Of a DNA stretch of 18,302 nucleotides, positions 7,577 through 16,739 are shown one piece after another. Each line of letters opens with the position of its first letter. Position 1 is the stretch's first letter. Source of the DNA: Pirellulales bacterium. Its GTDB lineage: Bacteria > Planctomycetota > Planctomycetia > Pirellulales > Thermoguttaceae. Below the pieces are notes generated by a model that was given only the letters and a program-made list of their open reading frames with translations, was not told the origin of the DNA and did no database searches. The stretch lies in the NCBI GenBank assembly GCA_030605745.1, contig JAUWHT010000006.1, positions 1 to 18,302 of the forward strand. The letters run 5' to 3'. The translations under genes and the position numbers were made by a program.

Positions 7577-8380
7577 ATGTCCAGTGGATCGATTGCCGTA
7601 TCGGACTACTGCCGCGGAATATGGCGGACGCGGTTTTTCTGGCTCTCGCTGGTGAAGATGGACCTGCGGACCCGGTACCGCCGCTCAATGCTGGGTATCG
7701 GCTGGTCGTTGCTGCACCCGGTCGCCATGACGATCGTGTTGTGCACGATCTTTTCCAAGCTGTTCGGCCAGCCGTGGCGGGAGTACGGGCCTTACGTTCT
7801 GTCGGGTATGGCCTTGTGGAACTACTTTGCCGGTGTGACCGTCGATGGCTGCCAATCGTTTCTCCAGGGCGAATCGTACATTCGGCAGCACCCGGCCCCG
7901 CTGGCAATCTACCCGCTGCGAACCACGCTGTCCGCCGGATTTCACTTCCTGCTTGCTCTGGTGGTGGTGCTGGTGTTTACCTGGTGCGTACACGGCTTTG
8001 GAAATCTGCCGGCTTTGACAGCTTTGCTGCCGGTCCTGCTGCTACTGTTTGTGTTTGGCTGGGCGGTGAGTTGCTGCGTGAGCATCCTCAACGTCATGTT
8101 CCAGGATACTCAGCACCTGGTCATGGTTGCCATGCAGATTCTGTTCTACATCACGCCCGTGTTCTATCCGGCAGAAATGCTGCGGGAGCGCAACCTGGCT
8201 TGGATCGTCGACTACAACCCATTGGCCGGCTTCATGGAGATGATTCGTCAGCCGGTTCTCACGGGCCAATTGCCCATCTTCCCGGGCGTGGGTCTGGCGG
8301 TCGCCACGACGGTCTTCGTTTCCCTGATCGCCACAATCGGTCTGGCCCGTATGCAGCAACGCTTGATCTTCCACCTGTGA
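7577..8380 (+). CDS. wzm: ABC-2 polysaccharide export permease (Wzm/KpsM/TagG type)
   Basis: A 267-residue inner-membrane protein that would form the channel half of an ABC exporter for lipid-linked or capsular polysaccharide. It has about six hydrophobic segments (around 45-62, 72-92, 117-137, 147-168, 180-198, 235-258). Residues 29-48 (DLRTRYRRSMLGIGWSLLHP) are the cytoplasmic signature that contacts the ATPase. QILFYITPVFYP (187-198) and NPLAGFMEMIRQ (214-225) are conserved in the ABC2_membrane family. The start ATG 7577 is preceded by GGAGGAG at five bases; the frame is open to 7523, but that would place the start inside the promoter. The ATPase gene follows after 31 bases. The polymer exported is unknown but should come from the downstream glycosyltransferases. 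Confidence 0.9.
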   Translation: MSSGSIAVSDYCRGIWRTRFFWLSLVKMDLRTRYRRSMLGIGWSLLHPVAMTIVLCTIFSKLFGQPWREYGPYVLSGMALWNYFAGVTVDGCQSFLQGESYIRQHPAPLAIYPLRTTLSAGFHFLLALVVVLVFTWCVHGFGNLPALTALLPVLLLLFVFGWAVSCCVSILNVMFQDTQHLVMVAMQILFYITPVFYPAEMLRERNLAWIVDYNPLAGFMEMIRQPVLTGQLPIFPGVGLAVATTVFVSLIATIGLARMQQRLIFHL

Positions 8381-8411
8381 GCGTTTTCACGACAAAGGCA
8401 CAGCGAAGCTG

Positions 8412-9170
8412 ATGGCGCATATTCAATTGGACAACGTTGGGTTGACGTTTCACGTTCGGCGTGGCGGCCGTGTGGGCCTGAAGGAGTTCCTGGTCCGCGG
8501 AATGTTCCGCCGATCGGCCGAAAATTGGCTGACTGTCGAGGCGCTTCGGGACATTAACTTGCAAATACGCCAGGGTGAGCGGGTGGGTGTGATCGGCAAA
8601 AATGGGGCCGGTAAAACCTCGCTGCTGAAACTGCTTGCCGGGGTTTATCCCCCTACATCCGGCCGCCGGGGTGTCGAGGGCTCGGTCAGCTCATTGTTCG
8701 AGATCACCCTGGGCTTCGAGCCGGACGCCAGCGGCTGGGAGAACATCAAGTACCGCGGCTACTTGCAGGGCGAGTCGCCCAGGTCCATCCGTGCCAAGGC
8801 CCAATCAATCGCTGACTTCTGTGAGTTGGGTGACTTCCTCAACATGCCGGTCCGCTACTACTCGACGGGGATGACCGTCCGGCTGGCATTTGCCATTGCG
8901 ACAGCGGTGGAGCCGCAAATCCTGCTGGTTGACGAATCGCTCAGTGCGGGTGATCTGGCTTTCCAGAAGCGGGCCCGGCGGCGGATGAAAAAACTGATGT
9001 CGGAAGCATCACTGGTCGTGCTGGTTAGTCACGACCTTGAGGCGGTCTCAAACGTGTGCGACCGCGTAATCCTGCTCGACGGCGGCCGCATTCGGCAGGA
9101 TGGCCCGGCCGATGAGGTCATCGCAACCTATCAGCAAGGATTCGCCACGGCCCACGGCAAGGCGGCGTGA
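8412..9170 (+). CDS. wzt: ABC transporter ATPase for polysaccharide export (Wzt/KpsT type, short form)
   Basis: A 252-residue nucleotide-binding subunit that powers the preceding permease. Seen are Walker A GKNGAGKTS (62-70), the Q-loop region near 95-105, signature YSTGM (150-154; YSSGM-like, typical of polysaccharide exporters), Walker B ILLVDE (170-175), the D-loop SAGD and switch H207. Residues 1-45 include the GLKEF segment found in Wzt/TagH-type proteins before the first beta strand. It stops just after the nucleotide-binding domain. The C-terminal carbohydrate-binding domain of long Wzt proteins (roughly 400 residues or more) is missing, so recognition of a chain-end cap by the ATPase is unlikely. 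No strong ribosome binding site is seen, and the palindrome at 9180 follows the stop directly. Confidence 0.92.
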   Translation: MAHIQLDNVGLTFHVRRGGRVGLKEFLVRGMFRRSAENWLTVEALRDINLQIRQGERVGVIGKNGAGKTSLLKLLAGVYPPTSGRRGVEGSVSSLFEITLGFEPDASGWENIKYRGYLQGESPRSIRAKAQSIADFCELGDFLNMPVRYYSTGMTVRLAFAIATAVEPQILLVDESLSAGDLAFQKRARRRMKKLMSEASLVVLVSHDLEAVSNVCDRVILLDGGRIRQDGPADEVIATYQQGFATAHGKAA

Positions 9171-9179
9171 AGAAATTTA

Positions 9180-9242
9180 GTTTAGCCCCGGGCGTCCACG
9201 CCGGGAAACTGCACCTGCGCCGCGTAGACGCGGCGGCTAAAC
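9180..9242 (-). repeat. GTTTAGCC palindromic element, copy 1
   Basis: A 63-base element with GTTTAGCC and GGCTAAAC at its ends, and two internal inverted motifs based on GGCGTGGACGCC and CCGCGTCTACGCGG. Read on the minus strand it aligns closely with copy 2 at 11882-11937: shared ends, a shared GCCGCCGCGTC core and shared TTTCCCGGCGTGGACGCC. Copy 1 is longer by a few bases in the middle. It starts nine bases after the ATPase stop and may also act as a terminator. Confidence 0.75.
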
Positions 9243-9582
9243 TCCAGGAATGGGATTGACACTTGTGCCGAATATGGATATACGGACCCGCTACCTTGGG
9301 TGGTGGCGTGCGTGATCAGCCAGCCCCGGCAGGTCACAACTGGCTGCGAATCGGAAGCCCATTTTGCCTACCGGCGTTGGGGGGCGGCGAAAATGAGAAG
9401 TTGACGTGGGCTACGGAGAGTGAGGGGTTTGCGCAAGAGACCCCGGCCGCCACAAGGCAGTGTCCACCGTTAGTGCTGTGGGAGGCAACTCTGTCGGCAA
9501 CAGCTTAGCTTAACTGGTGGAGTCTCGCCTACCGATATAGTCAATCAACAGCGTTATCTCACTTGCCCGACGAGCAGGTTCA
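9243..9582. other. Intergenic stretch without recognised gene
   Basis: A 340-base stretch holding no protein I recognise. One 81-residue reading frame (9263-9508) has low-complexity, Gly/Pro/Ala-rich content, no ribosome binding site and no family resemblance. A near-consensus -10 (TATAGT, 9536-9541) lies about 45 bases before the next start but lacks a good -35. It might be a leader for the next gene; I see no clear riboswitch-like structure. Confidence 0.4.
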
Positions 9583-11850
9583 GTGCTGACGATCTTCTCA
9601 ACTCCGAAGGCCTTCGAAGGCCACAACGGCGTAATCCAGCGGAACGCGATCCGAAGCTGGACGCTTCTGTCGCCGGCCTGTGAGGTCATGCTTGTGGGAA
9701 GCGAACCCGGAGTCGAGCACGTTGCGCGCGAACTTGGCGTACGTCACGTCCCGCAGGTGGCCCGAAACCGGCACGGGACGCCCCTGGTCAACTCGATCTT
9801 CGAGCAGGCCGAGAGCCGGGCGTCGGGAGACGTCCTGGCCTTTGTCAACAGCGATATCATCCTCACGGACGACTTCACCCGAGCCGCGGGCGCGATTGCG
9901 TTTCCCCGGTTCTTGATGGTCGGGCAGCGCTGGGACGTACAGATCGACGGCGAGTTGCAGATGACCGAGCCCGGCTGGCAAACACACCTCGAGGAGTACG
10001 TCCGGGCGACCGGCCGTTTTCAGAGTCCGGCCGGAGTGGATTACTTTGTGTTCACGCGCGGACTTTTCGGCGAGATTCCGCCGCTGGCGATCGGCCGGTT
10101 CTTCTGGGACAACTGGTTGGTATACGCGGCCCGCAAAGAAGGGATTCCGGTAGTCGACGCCACAGCGGCCGTGATGGCCGTGCATCAAGAGCACGACTAC
10201 GCGCACATCGCCGACCAATGGGACAGCCCAAGGCAGTGCGCCGAAGCTATGCGCAACGCCGAGCTGGGCAACGCCGGCAAATGGTACAGTCACCGCGATG
10301 CAACATGGCGCCTGCGCCGTTCCCCTGGCGGTTCGCGCGGAGAGATCGAGACAGTGCGCAATTGGAGTTGGCTTTTGAAGCCCTGCGTGCGGATGGCCCG
10401 GCGATTGGGTGAGCGGGCGGGATTGCGCCGGGAATGCCGGCCGAAGCAGCCTAGTTCACGAAAGGAGTTCAACTTGGATCTGTCAGTAATTGGTCTGGGT
10501 AAGTTGGGTTCACCGATGGCGGCTTGCTTCGCCGCAAAGGGCTACCGCGTGATCGGCGTGGACCTGAACGAGCACTACGTCCGCATGATCAACCATGGGA
10601 AGGCCCAGGTTTTCGAACCCGGTCTGAATGAACTGCTCTCGCGAGCCGACGGGCGGTTGATAGCGACTGATGATCTTGAGCATGCCGTGAAGCACTCGAA
10701 CGTCACCTTCATAATTGTCCCGACACCCAGCCGGTCCGACGGGGCTTTCTCAGTGAATACGGTGCTCAGTGTGGCGGAGGAAATCGGCAAGGTCCTGCGA
10801 GACAAAAACACCCGGCACCTGGTCGTGCTTACCAGCACCGTGATGCCCGGCGATACTGAAAAGTATTTGAAAGCGGCCCTTGAAAAATCCTCCGGCAAGC
10901 GTTGCCCCGAGGATTTCGGCCTCTGCTACAGTCCTGAGTTTATCGCGCTGGGAAGCGTAATTCGCGATTATCTCAATCCCGACTTCGTATTGATCGGCGA
11001 GTCGGACCCCGAATCCGGGCGGACCTTGGAGAAACTCTACAAGACCGTGTGCGAGAATAACCCGCCGGTTGCGCGGATGAACTTCGCCAACGCGGAGCTT
11101 ACCAAGCTAGGGCTGAACGCGTTGGTGACCACGAAGATATCCTATGCCAACATGCTGGCCGAGATCTGTGAGCATCTCGAAGGCGGCGACGTCGATGTGG
11201 TCACTTCGGCGTTAGGTCTGGATACCCGCATCGGCCCGAAGTACCTGACGGGTTCCACCGGCTACGGCGGCCCGTGTTTCCCGCGGGACAGCATTGCCGT
11301 AGCGACACTGGCACGGCGCCTGGGCATGGTCGCCTGGGGACCAGAGGCTACTGACAAGGTAAACAACCGCCAGGTGCCGCGAGTGGCGGAATTGGTCGGT
11401 CTTCACCTTCCGACCGGCGGCCGCGTGGGGATCTTGGGCGTGGCCTACAAGCCCGATACCAACGTCGTCGAGCGGGCCCAGGGGCTGGAACTTGCCCAAA
11501 AGCTGCTCGCACAGGACATTCCCGTTGTGATCTACGATCCTTGCGCCATGGAGACCGCGAAACAACATCTTAGCGGAAAGGTATCGTTCGTCGAATCTGC
11601 GGCCGAGTGTGCTTCACAAGTGGACGTGCTTGTAGTATGCACCCCTTGCGCGGAGTTCAGAGAGATAGACCCGGCGGACCTGGGCCGTGCTAAGTCGCGC
11701 CCGACAGTGATCGACTGTTGGCGGCTGCTTCCGCGAGACCGGCTGTCAGAGGTCTGCAATTACGTGGCCCTCGGCACGTCCGATGTGGCGAAGACCAGCG
11801 CCGCGGCAGAACGTGACAAGAGCGGGCCGTTGGTCGGCCGAGCAGCTTAG
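9583..11850 (+). CDS. Glycosyltransferase domain fused in frame to nucleotide-sugar dehydrogenase
   Basis: A 755-residue reading frame starting with GTG. Residues 1-255 look like a GT-A glycosyltransferase: an opening LTIFSTPKAF, FVNSDIIL (DxD-like, about 87-94) and FFWDNWLVYAARKEG near 184. After a basic linker (about 256-297), residues 298-755 form a complete UDP-glucose/GDP-mannose dehydrogenase-family enzyme: the NAD loop VIGLGKLGSPMA, STVMPGDTE, YSPEF, a substrate-binding FANAELTKLGLNALVTT helix, GYGGPCFPRD with catalytic C565, and the C-terminal YKPDT-type domain. This enzyme would oxidise a nucleotide sugar (probably UDP-glucose to UDP-glucuronate) using NAD. The sugar is inferred, because related enzymes use UDP-N-acetylmannosamine or GDP-mannose. 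The dehydrogenase half also has its own ribosome binding site and TTG start (10461-10476), so it may be made separately. The ORF lies between two inverted copies of a palindromic repeat. Confidence 0.82.
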   Translation: MLTIFSTPKAFEGHNGVIQRNAIRSWTLLSPACEVMLVGSEPGVEHVARELGVRHVPQVARNRHGTPLVNSIFEQAESRASGDVLAFVNSDIILTDDFTRAAGAIAFPRFLMVGQRWDVQIDGELQMTEPGWQTHLEEYVRATGRFQSPAGVDYFVFTRGLFGEIPPLAIGRFFWDNWLVYAARKEGIPVVDATAAVMAVHQEHDYAHIADQWDSPRQCAEAMRNAELGNAGKWYSHRDATWRLRRSPGGSRGEIETVRNWSWLLKPCVRMARRLGERAGLRRECRPKQPSSRKEFNLDLSVIGLGKLGSPMAACFAAKGYRVIGVDLNEHYVRMINHGKAQVFEPGLNELLSRADGRLIATDDLEHAVKHSNVTFIIVPTPSRSDGAFSVNTVLSVAEEIGKVLRDKNTRHLVVLTSTVMPGDTEKYLKAALEKSSGKRCPEDFGLCYSPEFIALGSVIRDYLNPDFVLIGESDPESGRTLEKLYKTVCENNPPVARMNFANAELTKLGLNALVTTKISYANMLAEICEHLEGGDVDVVTSALGLDTRIGPKYLTGSTGYGGPCFPRDSIAVATLARRLGMVAWGPEATDKVNNRQVPRVAELVGLHLPTGGRVGILGVAYKPDTNVVERAQGLELAQKLLAQDIPVVIYDPCAMETAKQHLSGKVSFVESAAECASQVDVLVVCTPCAEFREIDPADLGRAKSRPTVIDCWRLLPRDRLSEVCNYVALGTSDVAKTSAAAERDKSGPLVGRAA
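10461..10476 (+). promoter_or_regulatory. Internal Shine-Dalgarno and TTG start for the dehydrogenase
   Basis: AAAGGAG (10461-10467) lies six bases before TTG (10474-10476), inside and in frame with the larger ORF. Starting there gives a 458-residue protein beginning L/M-D-L-S-V-I-G-L-G-K-L-G. That is where a stand-alone nucleotide-sugar dehydrogenase normally begins, and it has the normal length for the family. Its placement is too precise to be a likely accident. Confidence 0.6.
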
Positions 11851-11881
11851 GCCACTTATCCGGCGGCGCCAGAAATCAAAC

Positions 11882-11937
11882 GTTTAGCCGCCGCGTCCAC
11901 GAGGCGTGATTTCCCGGCGTGGACGCCATGGCTAAAC
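11882..11937 (+). repeat. GTTTAGCC palindromic element, copy 2
   Basis: A 56-base element with ends GTTTAGCC and GGCTAAAC and core CCGCCGCGTCC ... TTTCCCGGCGTGGACGCC. It matches the reverse complement of copy 1 (9180-9242) apart from a few bases missing in the middle. It lies 31 bases after the fusion ORF stop and 22 bases before the next start. Confidence 0.75.
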
Positions 11938-11959
11938 TTCAATCAAGAAAGCGACCTGC

Positions 11960-13105
11960 ATGTCGGTAACTTGGGGCGAACCGTACTTGAGCGTCATAGT
12001 CGTCTCGCGGAACGACAATCACGGCGGCGATCTCTCGCGGCGCACGCAGGTGTTTATCAACGGCCTGGCGGCACTATGCCGGTGCTATCGTCTACCCACC
12101 GAACTGGTCATGGTGGAGTGGAACCCGCCGGCCGATCGACCTTCTCTGGCGGAGGAATTGGCATGGCCAAATTCGGATGGTTATTGCCGGTACCGGTTGA
12201 TCGAGGTCCCGCCAGAAGTGCATGTTCGGTTTCAGGTTTCAGACAGTCTACCACTGTTTCAAATGATCGGGAAGAACGTTGGAATTCGCCGGGCCAAGGG
12301 CAAATTCGTGTTGGCTGCAAATATCGATTTGCTCTTTTCAGACAAGCTCATGCAATTCCTGGCGAAGAGGCAACTGCAACCAGGGTACCACTACCGTGTC
12401 GACCGCTACGACGTTCCGGCCAAAGTGATGGAGATTCGCTCCCTGAAAGAACAGCTAGACTATTGCCACCAGAACGTGATCCGGGTAAACGCCCAACACA
12501 ACACGTACTCCTTAGATGACTGGATGGCTTCCAGAAAAGCGTCGTATTACGCTCGGCGCGTCGCTGAATGCGGATATGCAGCGCTTCGAACGTTCGCAAA
12601 CGCCAGGGTTAAAACCGTCCTGAATCCGACCAACTACTACCGGCGCGTGATGTCGGCGGTTGAATATCTCAAACGCCACTGGACGAGCCTAAGACTGCAC
12701 ACCAATGCCTGCGGCGACTTCACTCTGATCTCGAAGGATGGCTGGGACAAACTTCGTGGGTATCCTGAACTAGAAATGTATTCATGGCACATCGATTCGC
12801 TCTTGCTGCATATTGCGTACTTCGCTCGGATTTCACAGGTCGTTTTGCCGCATCCAGTCTATCACATCGAACATGCGGGCGGTTGGGCCCCGGAACGAGC
12901 GAACTTGCTCTGGCAGCGTCTCTCGAAAGCCGGCATTCCGCGATTGACGAACGAAGACCTCCTTGACGCCGACGCCTGGATGAAGCGCAACAGGAAGCCC
13001 ATGATCCTGAACTGCACCAACTGGGGAGTGAATGATTTGCAGTTGCCAGATAGGGAGTTGGCGGCCGGAGGGTCAATCAGGGCCACACCTGCTGAGACCG
13101 CTTAG
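11960..13105 (+). CDS. Family 2-like glycosyltransferase
   Basis: A 381-residue protein without membrane segments or signal peptide, so probably cytoplasmic or membrane-associated. It opens with YLSVIVVSRNDNHGGDLSRR (residues 9-28), the first strand and nucleotide-contact loop of GT-A enzymes. KNVGIRRAKGKFVLAANIDLLF (105-126) is the family pattern in which the DxD motif is reduced to N-I-D. TNACGDFTLISKDGWDKLRGYPE (around 246-268) resembles the acceptor-binding region that follows in GT2 proteins. The central part (about 140-240) is a long, Tyr/Arg-rich insertion. The donor sugar cannot be told. It heads a run of four genes: 32 bases to the methyltransferase, then overlaps. It is less G/C-rich than the phosphoglycosyl transferase downstream. 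The ribosome binding site is weak (AAGAAAG region). Confidence 0.75.
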   Translation: MSVTWGEPYLSVIVVSRNDNHGGDLSRRTQVFINGLAALCRCYRLPTELVMVEWNPPADRPSLAEELAWPNSDGYCRYRLIEVPPEVHVRFQVSDSLPLFQMIGKNVGIRRAKGKFVLAANIDLLFSDKLMQFLAKRQLQPGYHYRVDRYDVPAKVMEIRSLKEQLDYCHQNVIRVNAQHNTYSLDDWMASRKASYYARRVAECGYAALRTFANARVKTVLNPTNYYRRVMSAVEYLKRHWTSLRLHTNACGDFTLISKDGWDKLRGYPELEMYSWHIDSLLLHIAYFARISQVVLPHPVYHIEHAGGWAPERANLLWQRLSKAGIPRLTNEDLLDADAWMKRNRKPMILNCTNWGVNDLQLPDRELAAGGSIRATPAETA

Positions 13106-13137
13106 CGGTTTGATGCCCACAGAAAAGGACACAGACA

Positions 13138-14058
13138 ATGATAGCTACACCCGCTGACGCCTTATGGAACCAGCGCAAACGCATCGCATCGTTGAGCGAT
13201 CGCTTGAAGAATCTTATGAAGGCAGTTGCCCACCCAGGTGACCTACGACCGAACCAGTGGGTGCAGTTGACAGCGGTGACGCTTGACTTTCGTCCGCAAC
13301 TGATCATTGAGTTGGGGCGGGGATACGGAAACTCGACCTGCTGCTTCCTGGAAGCGGCCAACCAGCTCGGTGGCCCATCGGCCTGTAAGCTTCTCAGCAT
13401 CTGCAATAGTGATTCCTGGTTCAAACAGACAGCACCCCGCCTGAAGGAGGTGGTACCAGAGCAATGGTTTGATCCTGCGGAGATCCGGGAATGTGACATC
13501 TTGGAGTACGATTTCGCCCCGATCGTACAACAGGCAGATCGCTGCTTGGTGTTTTGGGACGCACACGGTTTTGAGGTTGCCCAGTACGTTCTCGGCGGCC
13601 TACTGCCCTTGTTGTCCGACCGTCAGCACCGAGTACTAATGCACGATATGACCGATACTCGCTACAACGTGGCCCCCAGAGAATACCACGAACTCGGCCT
13701 GTGGAAGGGGATGAATGCCGGGGACACCGGTATCTGCCTGGGGCACATCCAAAGCAGAGTGGCGCAGGCGATTTCGATTGTGGACTTCACGACACGCAAT
13801 GGCATTCCGTTGCATTCCGCCGAAGAGAGCCTTTATGGCCAACTTGCGCACGATCCGGCGAAGATGACCGAACTTACGCAATTGCTGGGAGACGAGTTGT
13901 TCGGGCTTAGCGCCCACTGGTTCTGGTTTACATTGGACGAGGCCAGCGAGAGCCTAACGTTTCCCAGGTTCGAAAGAAGGCCGATGGTCAAGCTCAACTC
14001 GGCGGAGCCGAAACCCAATGATATATGGGATAAGTTATCCGCTCATATGACGACATGA
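13138..14058 (+). CDS. Class I SAM-dependent methyltransferase-like protein
   Basis: A 306-residue cytoplasmic protein. LIIELGRGYGNSTCCFLEA (55-73) is a motif I glycine-rich loop with acidic E58, as in SAM-binding Rossmann folds. RCLVFWDAHGFEVAQYVLGGLLPLL (135-159) and HRVLMHDMTDTRY (164-176) follow the WDAxH and VxHD pattern seen in cephalosporin hydroxylase/rhamnosyl O-methyltransferase-type (CmcI-like) proteins, where these residues bind a metal near the acceptor. In this operon it most likely methylates a sugar hydroxyl of the polysaccharide, but the acceptor is inference. The last four bases overlap the next gene (ATGA), so translation is coupled. Confidence 0.65.
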   Translation: MIATPADALWNQRKRIASLSDRLKNLMKAVAHPGDLRPNQWVQLTAVTLDFRPQLIIELGRGYGNSTCCFLEAANQLGGPSACKLLSICNSDSWFKQTAPRLKEVVPEQWFDPAEIRECDILEYDFAPIVQQADRCLVFWDAHGFEVAQYVLGGLLPLLSDRQHRVLMHDMTDTRYNVAPREYHELGLWKGMNAGDTGICLGHIQSRVAQAISIVDFTTRNGIPLHSAEESLYGQLAHDPAKMTELTQLLGDELFGLSAHWFWFTLDEASESLTFPRFERRPMVKLNSAEPKPNDIWDKLSAHMTT

Positions 14059-14793
14059 AATCGAGACAGTTGAACATCCAGCCGCGTCAGCAGACAACCG
14101 CTCCGGGCATGCAGCCCGCAGCCCGGCGGCGAGGGCTGTCGTCCACGGAGACCAAGAGGTTGTTCGTGGACGTGCCCGTCGAGGATGCCCCGACGCGCCC
14201 GCAGCACTTCCACCAGGCGTCGATCGCGATGCGCGTCAAGCGAGGCCTGGACGTCTCGATCTCGCTCAGCTTGCTCATCGTGTTCGCCCTGCCGATGCTG
14301 TTGATCGCGGTGCTGGTGAAGCTGACCAGCCGGGGGCCGGTGTTCTACCGGCAGCAGCGCGTGGGGCTGGGCGGCCGGCGGTTTGAAATCTGCAAGTTTC
14401 GTACGATGCGGGTCGATGCGGAGGCGGAGACGGGGCCGGTCTGGGCCGTGCAGAACGACCCCCGGCAAACCGCGCTGGGCGGGGTGCTGCGACGGATGAG
14501 CCTGGACGAACTACTCCAACTGATCAACGTGCTCCGCGGCGATATGAGCCTGGTGGGGCCGCGGCCCGAGCGACCCATCTTCGTCCGGCAATTCTCGGAG
14601 ACATTGCCCTCCTACCCGCTGCGCCACCAGGTGCCGCCCGGAATCACCGGCTGGGCCCAGGTCAACGGCTGGCGCGGAAACACTTCGCTGGAGAAACGCC
14701 TGCAGTACGACCTGGATTACGCCCTCAATTGGACACTGGGGTTCGACTTGTACATCATGATGCTGACGCCCCTGGAAGTCCTGGGAGTCAGGA

Positions 14794-14804
<11 letters not shown>
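14055..14804 (+). CDS. Monotopic phosphoglycosyl transferase (bacterial sugar transferase, Bac_transf)
   Basis: A 249-residue protein that would start glycan assembly by moving a sugar-phosphate from a nucleotide sugar onto polyprenyl phosphate at the inner membrane. A non-conserved 58-residue N-terminus comes first. Then VKRGLDVSIS (61-70), a re-entrant hydrophobic helix with the central Pro (ALP, 78-80), CKFRTMRVDAE (113-123), NDPRQTALGGVLRRMSLDELLQLINVLRGDMSLVGPRPE (134-172) and PPGITGWAQVNG (194-205) match the catalytic domain. D151-E152 is the expected catalytic dyad. The family's SLDELPQ reads SLDELLQ here. The large N-terminal membrane region of WbaP/WcaJ-type enzymes is missing, so it is the short, PglC-like form. 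ATG 14055 overlaps the methyltransferase stop; its own end overlaps the next gene by 11 bases. Confidence 0.92.
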
Positions 14805-16392
<1,588 letters not shown>

Positions 16393-16393
16393 G

Positions 16394-16411
16394 TTAAGGG
16401 TCAGCCCTTAA
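16394..16411. terminator. Small hairpin between convergent genes
   Basis: TTAAGGG (16394-16400) pairs with CCCTTAA (16405-16411) around TCAG, two bases after the GT39-like stop, followed by an A/T-rich run. It sits between convergent genes. The stem is short and A/T-rich at its base and there is no clean U-run, so terminator function is weakly supported. Confidence 0.35.
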
Positions 16412-16432
16412 AATATAAAATAAGCACGGTCA

Positions 16433-16624
16433 CTAGAGTTTAAGCACACCGGCCATGATTTGCAAATTGCCCGCAAGCATGACCAGAACGCCCAAGATCC
16501 AGGTCGGCACTTTCTCTTGTGCCGGCGGGCAGAACAACTTGCGGCAATTCGGGCAGAAATTGGGTCCCGATAAGTTCCGGGCTTGCCTTACCACGCTCGA
16601 ACAGTGTGGACAGCAACACCGCAT
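16433..16624 (-). CDS. Small zinc-ribbon protein with C-terminal membrane helix
   Basis: A 63-residue protein. Cys pairs CPHC (5-8) and CPNC (24-27) make a four-cysteine zinc ribbon, with further cysteines at 3, 4 and 32. Residues 41-61 form one hydrophobic helix (TWILGVLVMLAGNLQIM and onward), which would anchor the ribbon to the membrane. I start it at ATG 16624 because GGAGG (complement of 16631-16635) lies exactly six bases upstream. The frame is open 16 codons further, but that extension is Arg-rich and lacks a site. The strong ribosome binding site and the ribbon-plus-helix layout argue that it is a real gene. I do not know its function; membrane zinc ribbons of this kind may bind partner proteins or lipids. 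Convergent with the polysaccharide operon. Confidence 0.65.
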   Translation of the reverse strand: MRCCCPHCSSVVRQARNLSGPNFCPNCRKLFCPPAQEKVPTWILGVLVMLAGNLQIMAGVLKL

Positions 16625-16691
16625 CACACGCCTCCGGAATCTAGCGACCCGCTCAACGGCAATACCCAACAACCTATCTTCCTATCTCAAA

Positions 16692-16713
16692 TATAGCATA
16701 TCTATAGCATATC
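16692..16713. repeat. Tandem 11-base repeat in A/T-rich spacer
   Basis: TATAGCATATC occurs twice without a gap (16692-16702 and 16703-16713), in a short A/T-rich island between the end of the ROK gene and the zinc-ribbon gene. It is about 70-90 bases upstream of the zinc-ribbon start on the minus strand, and on that strand it includes TATATT-like -10 sequences. It could be a promoter with paired binding sites for that small gene. Confidence 0.45.
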
Positions 16714-16739
16714 GGGAAGAACAGGTTTGCGAGATGCTC

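Noticed and set aside
7495..8412. 305-residue frame overlapping the permease
   Set aside because: It is a shifted frame of the ABC permease, which has a promoter, ribosome binding site and family motifs in its own frame.
9263..9508. 81-residue plus-strand reading frame
   Set aside because: No ribosome binding site, no recognisable domain, composition like translated non-coding DNA.
9598..10293. 231-residue minus-strand frame
   Set aside because: Antisense to the glycosyltransferase part of the fusion ORF; shadow of G/C-rich codons.
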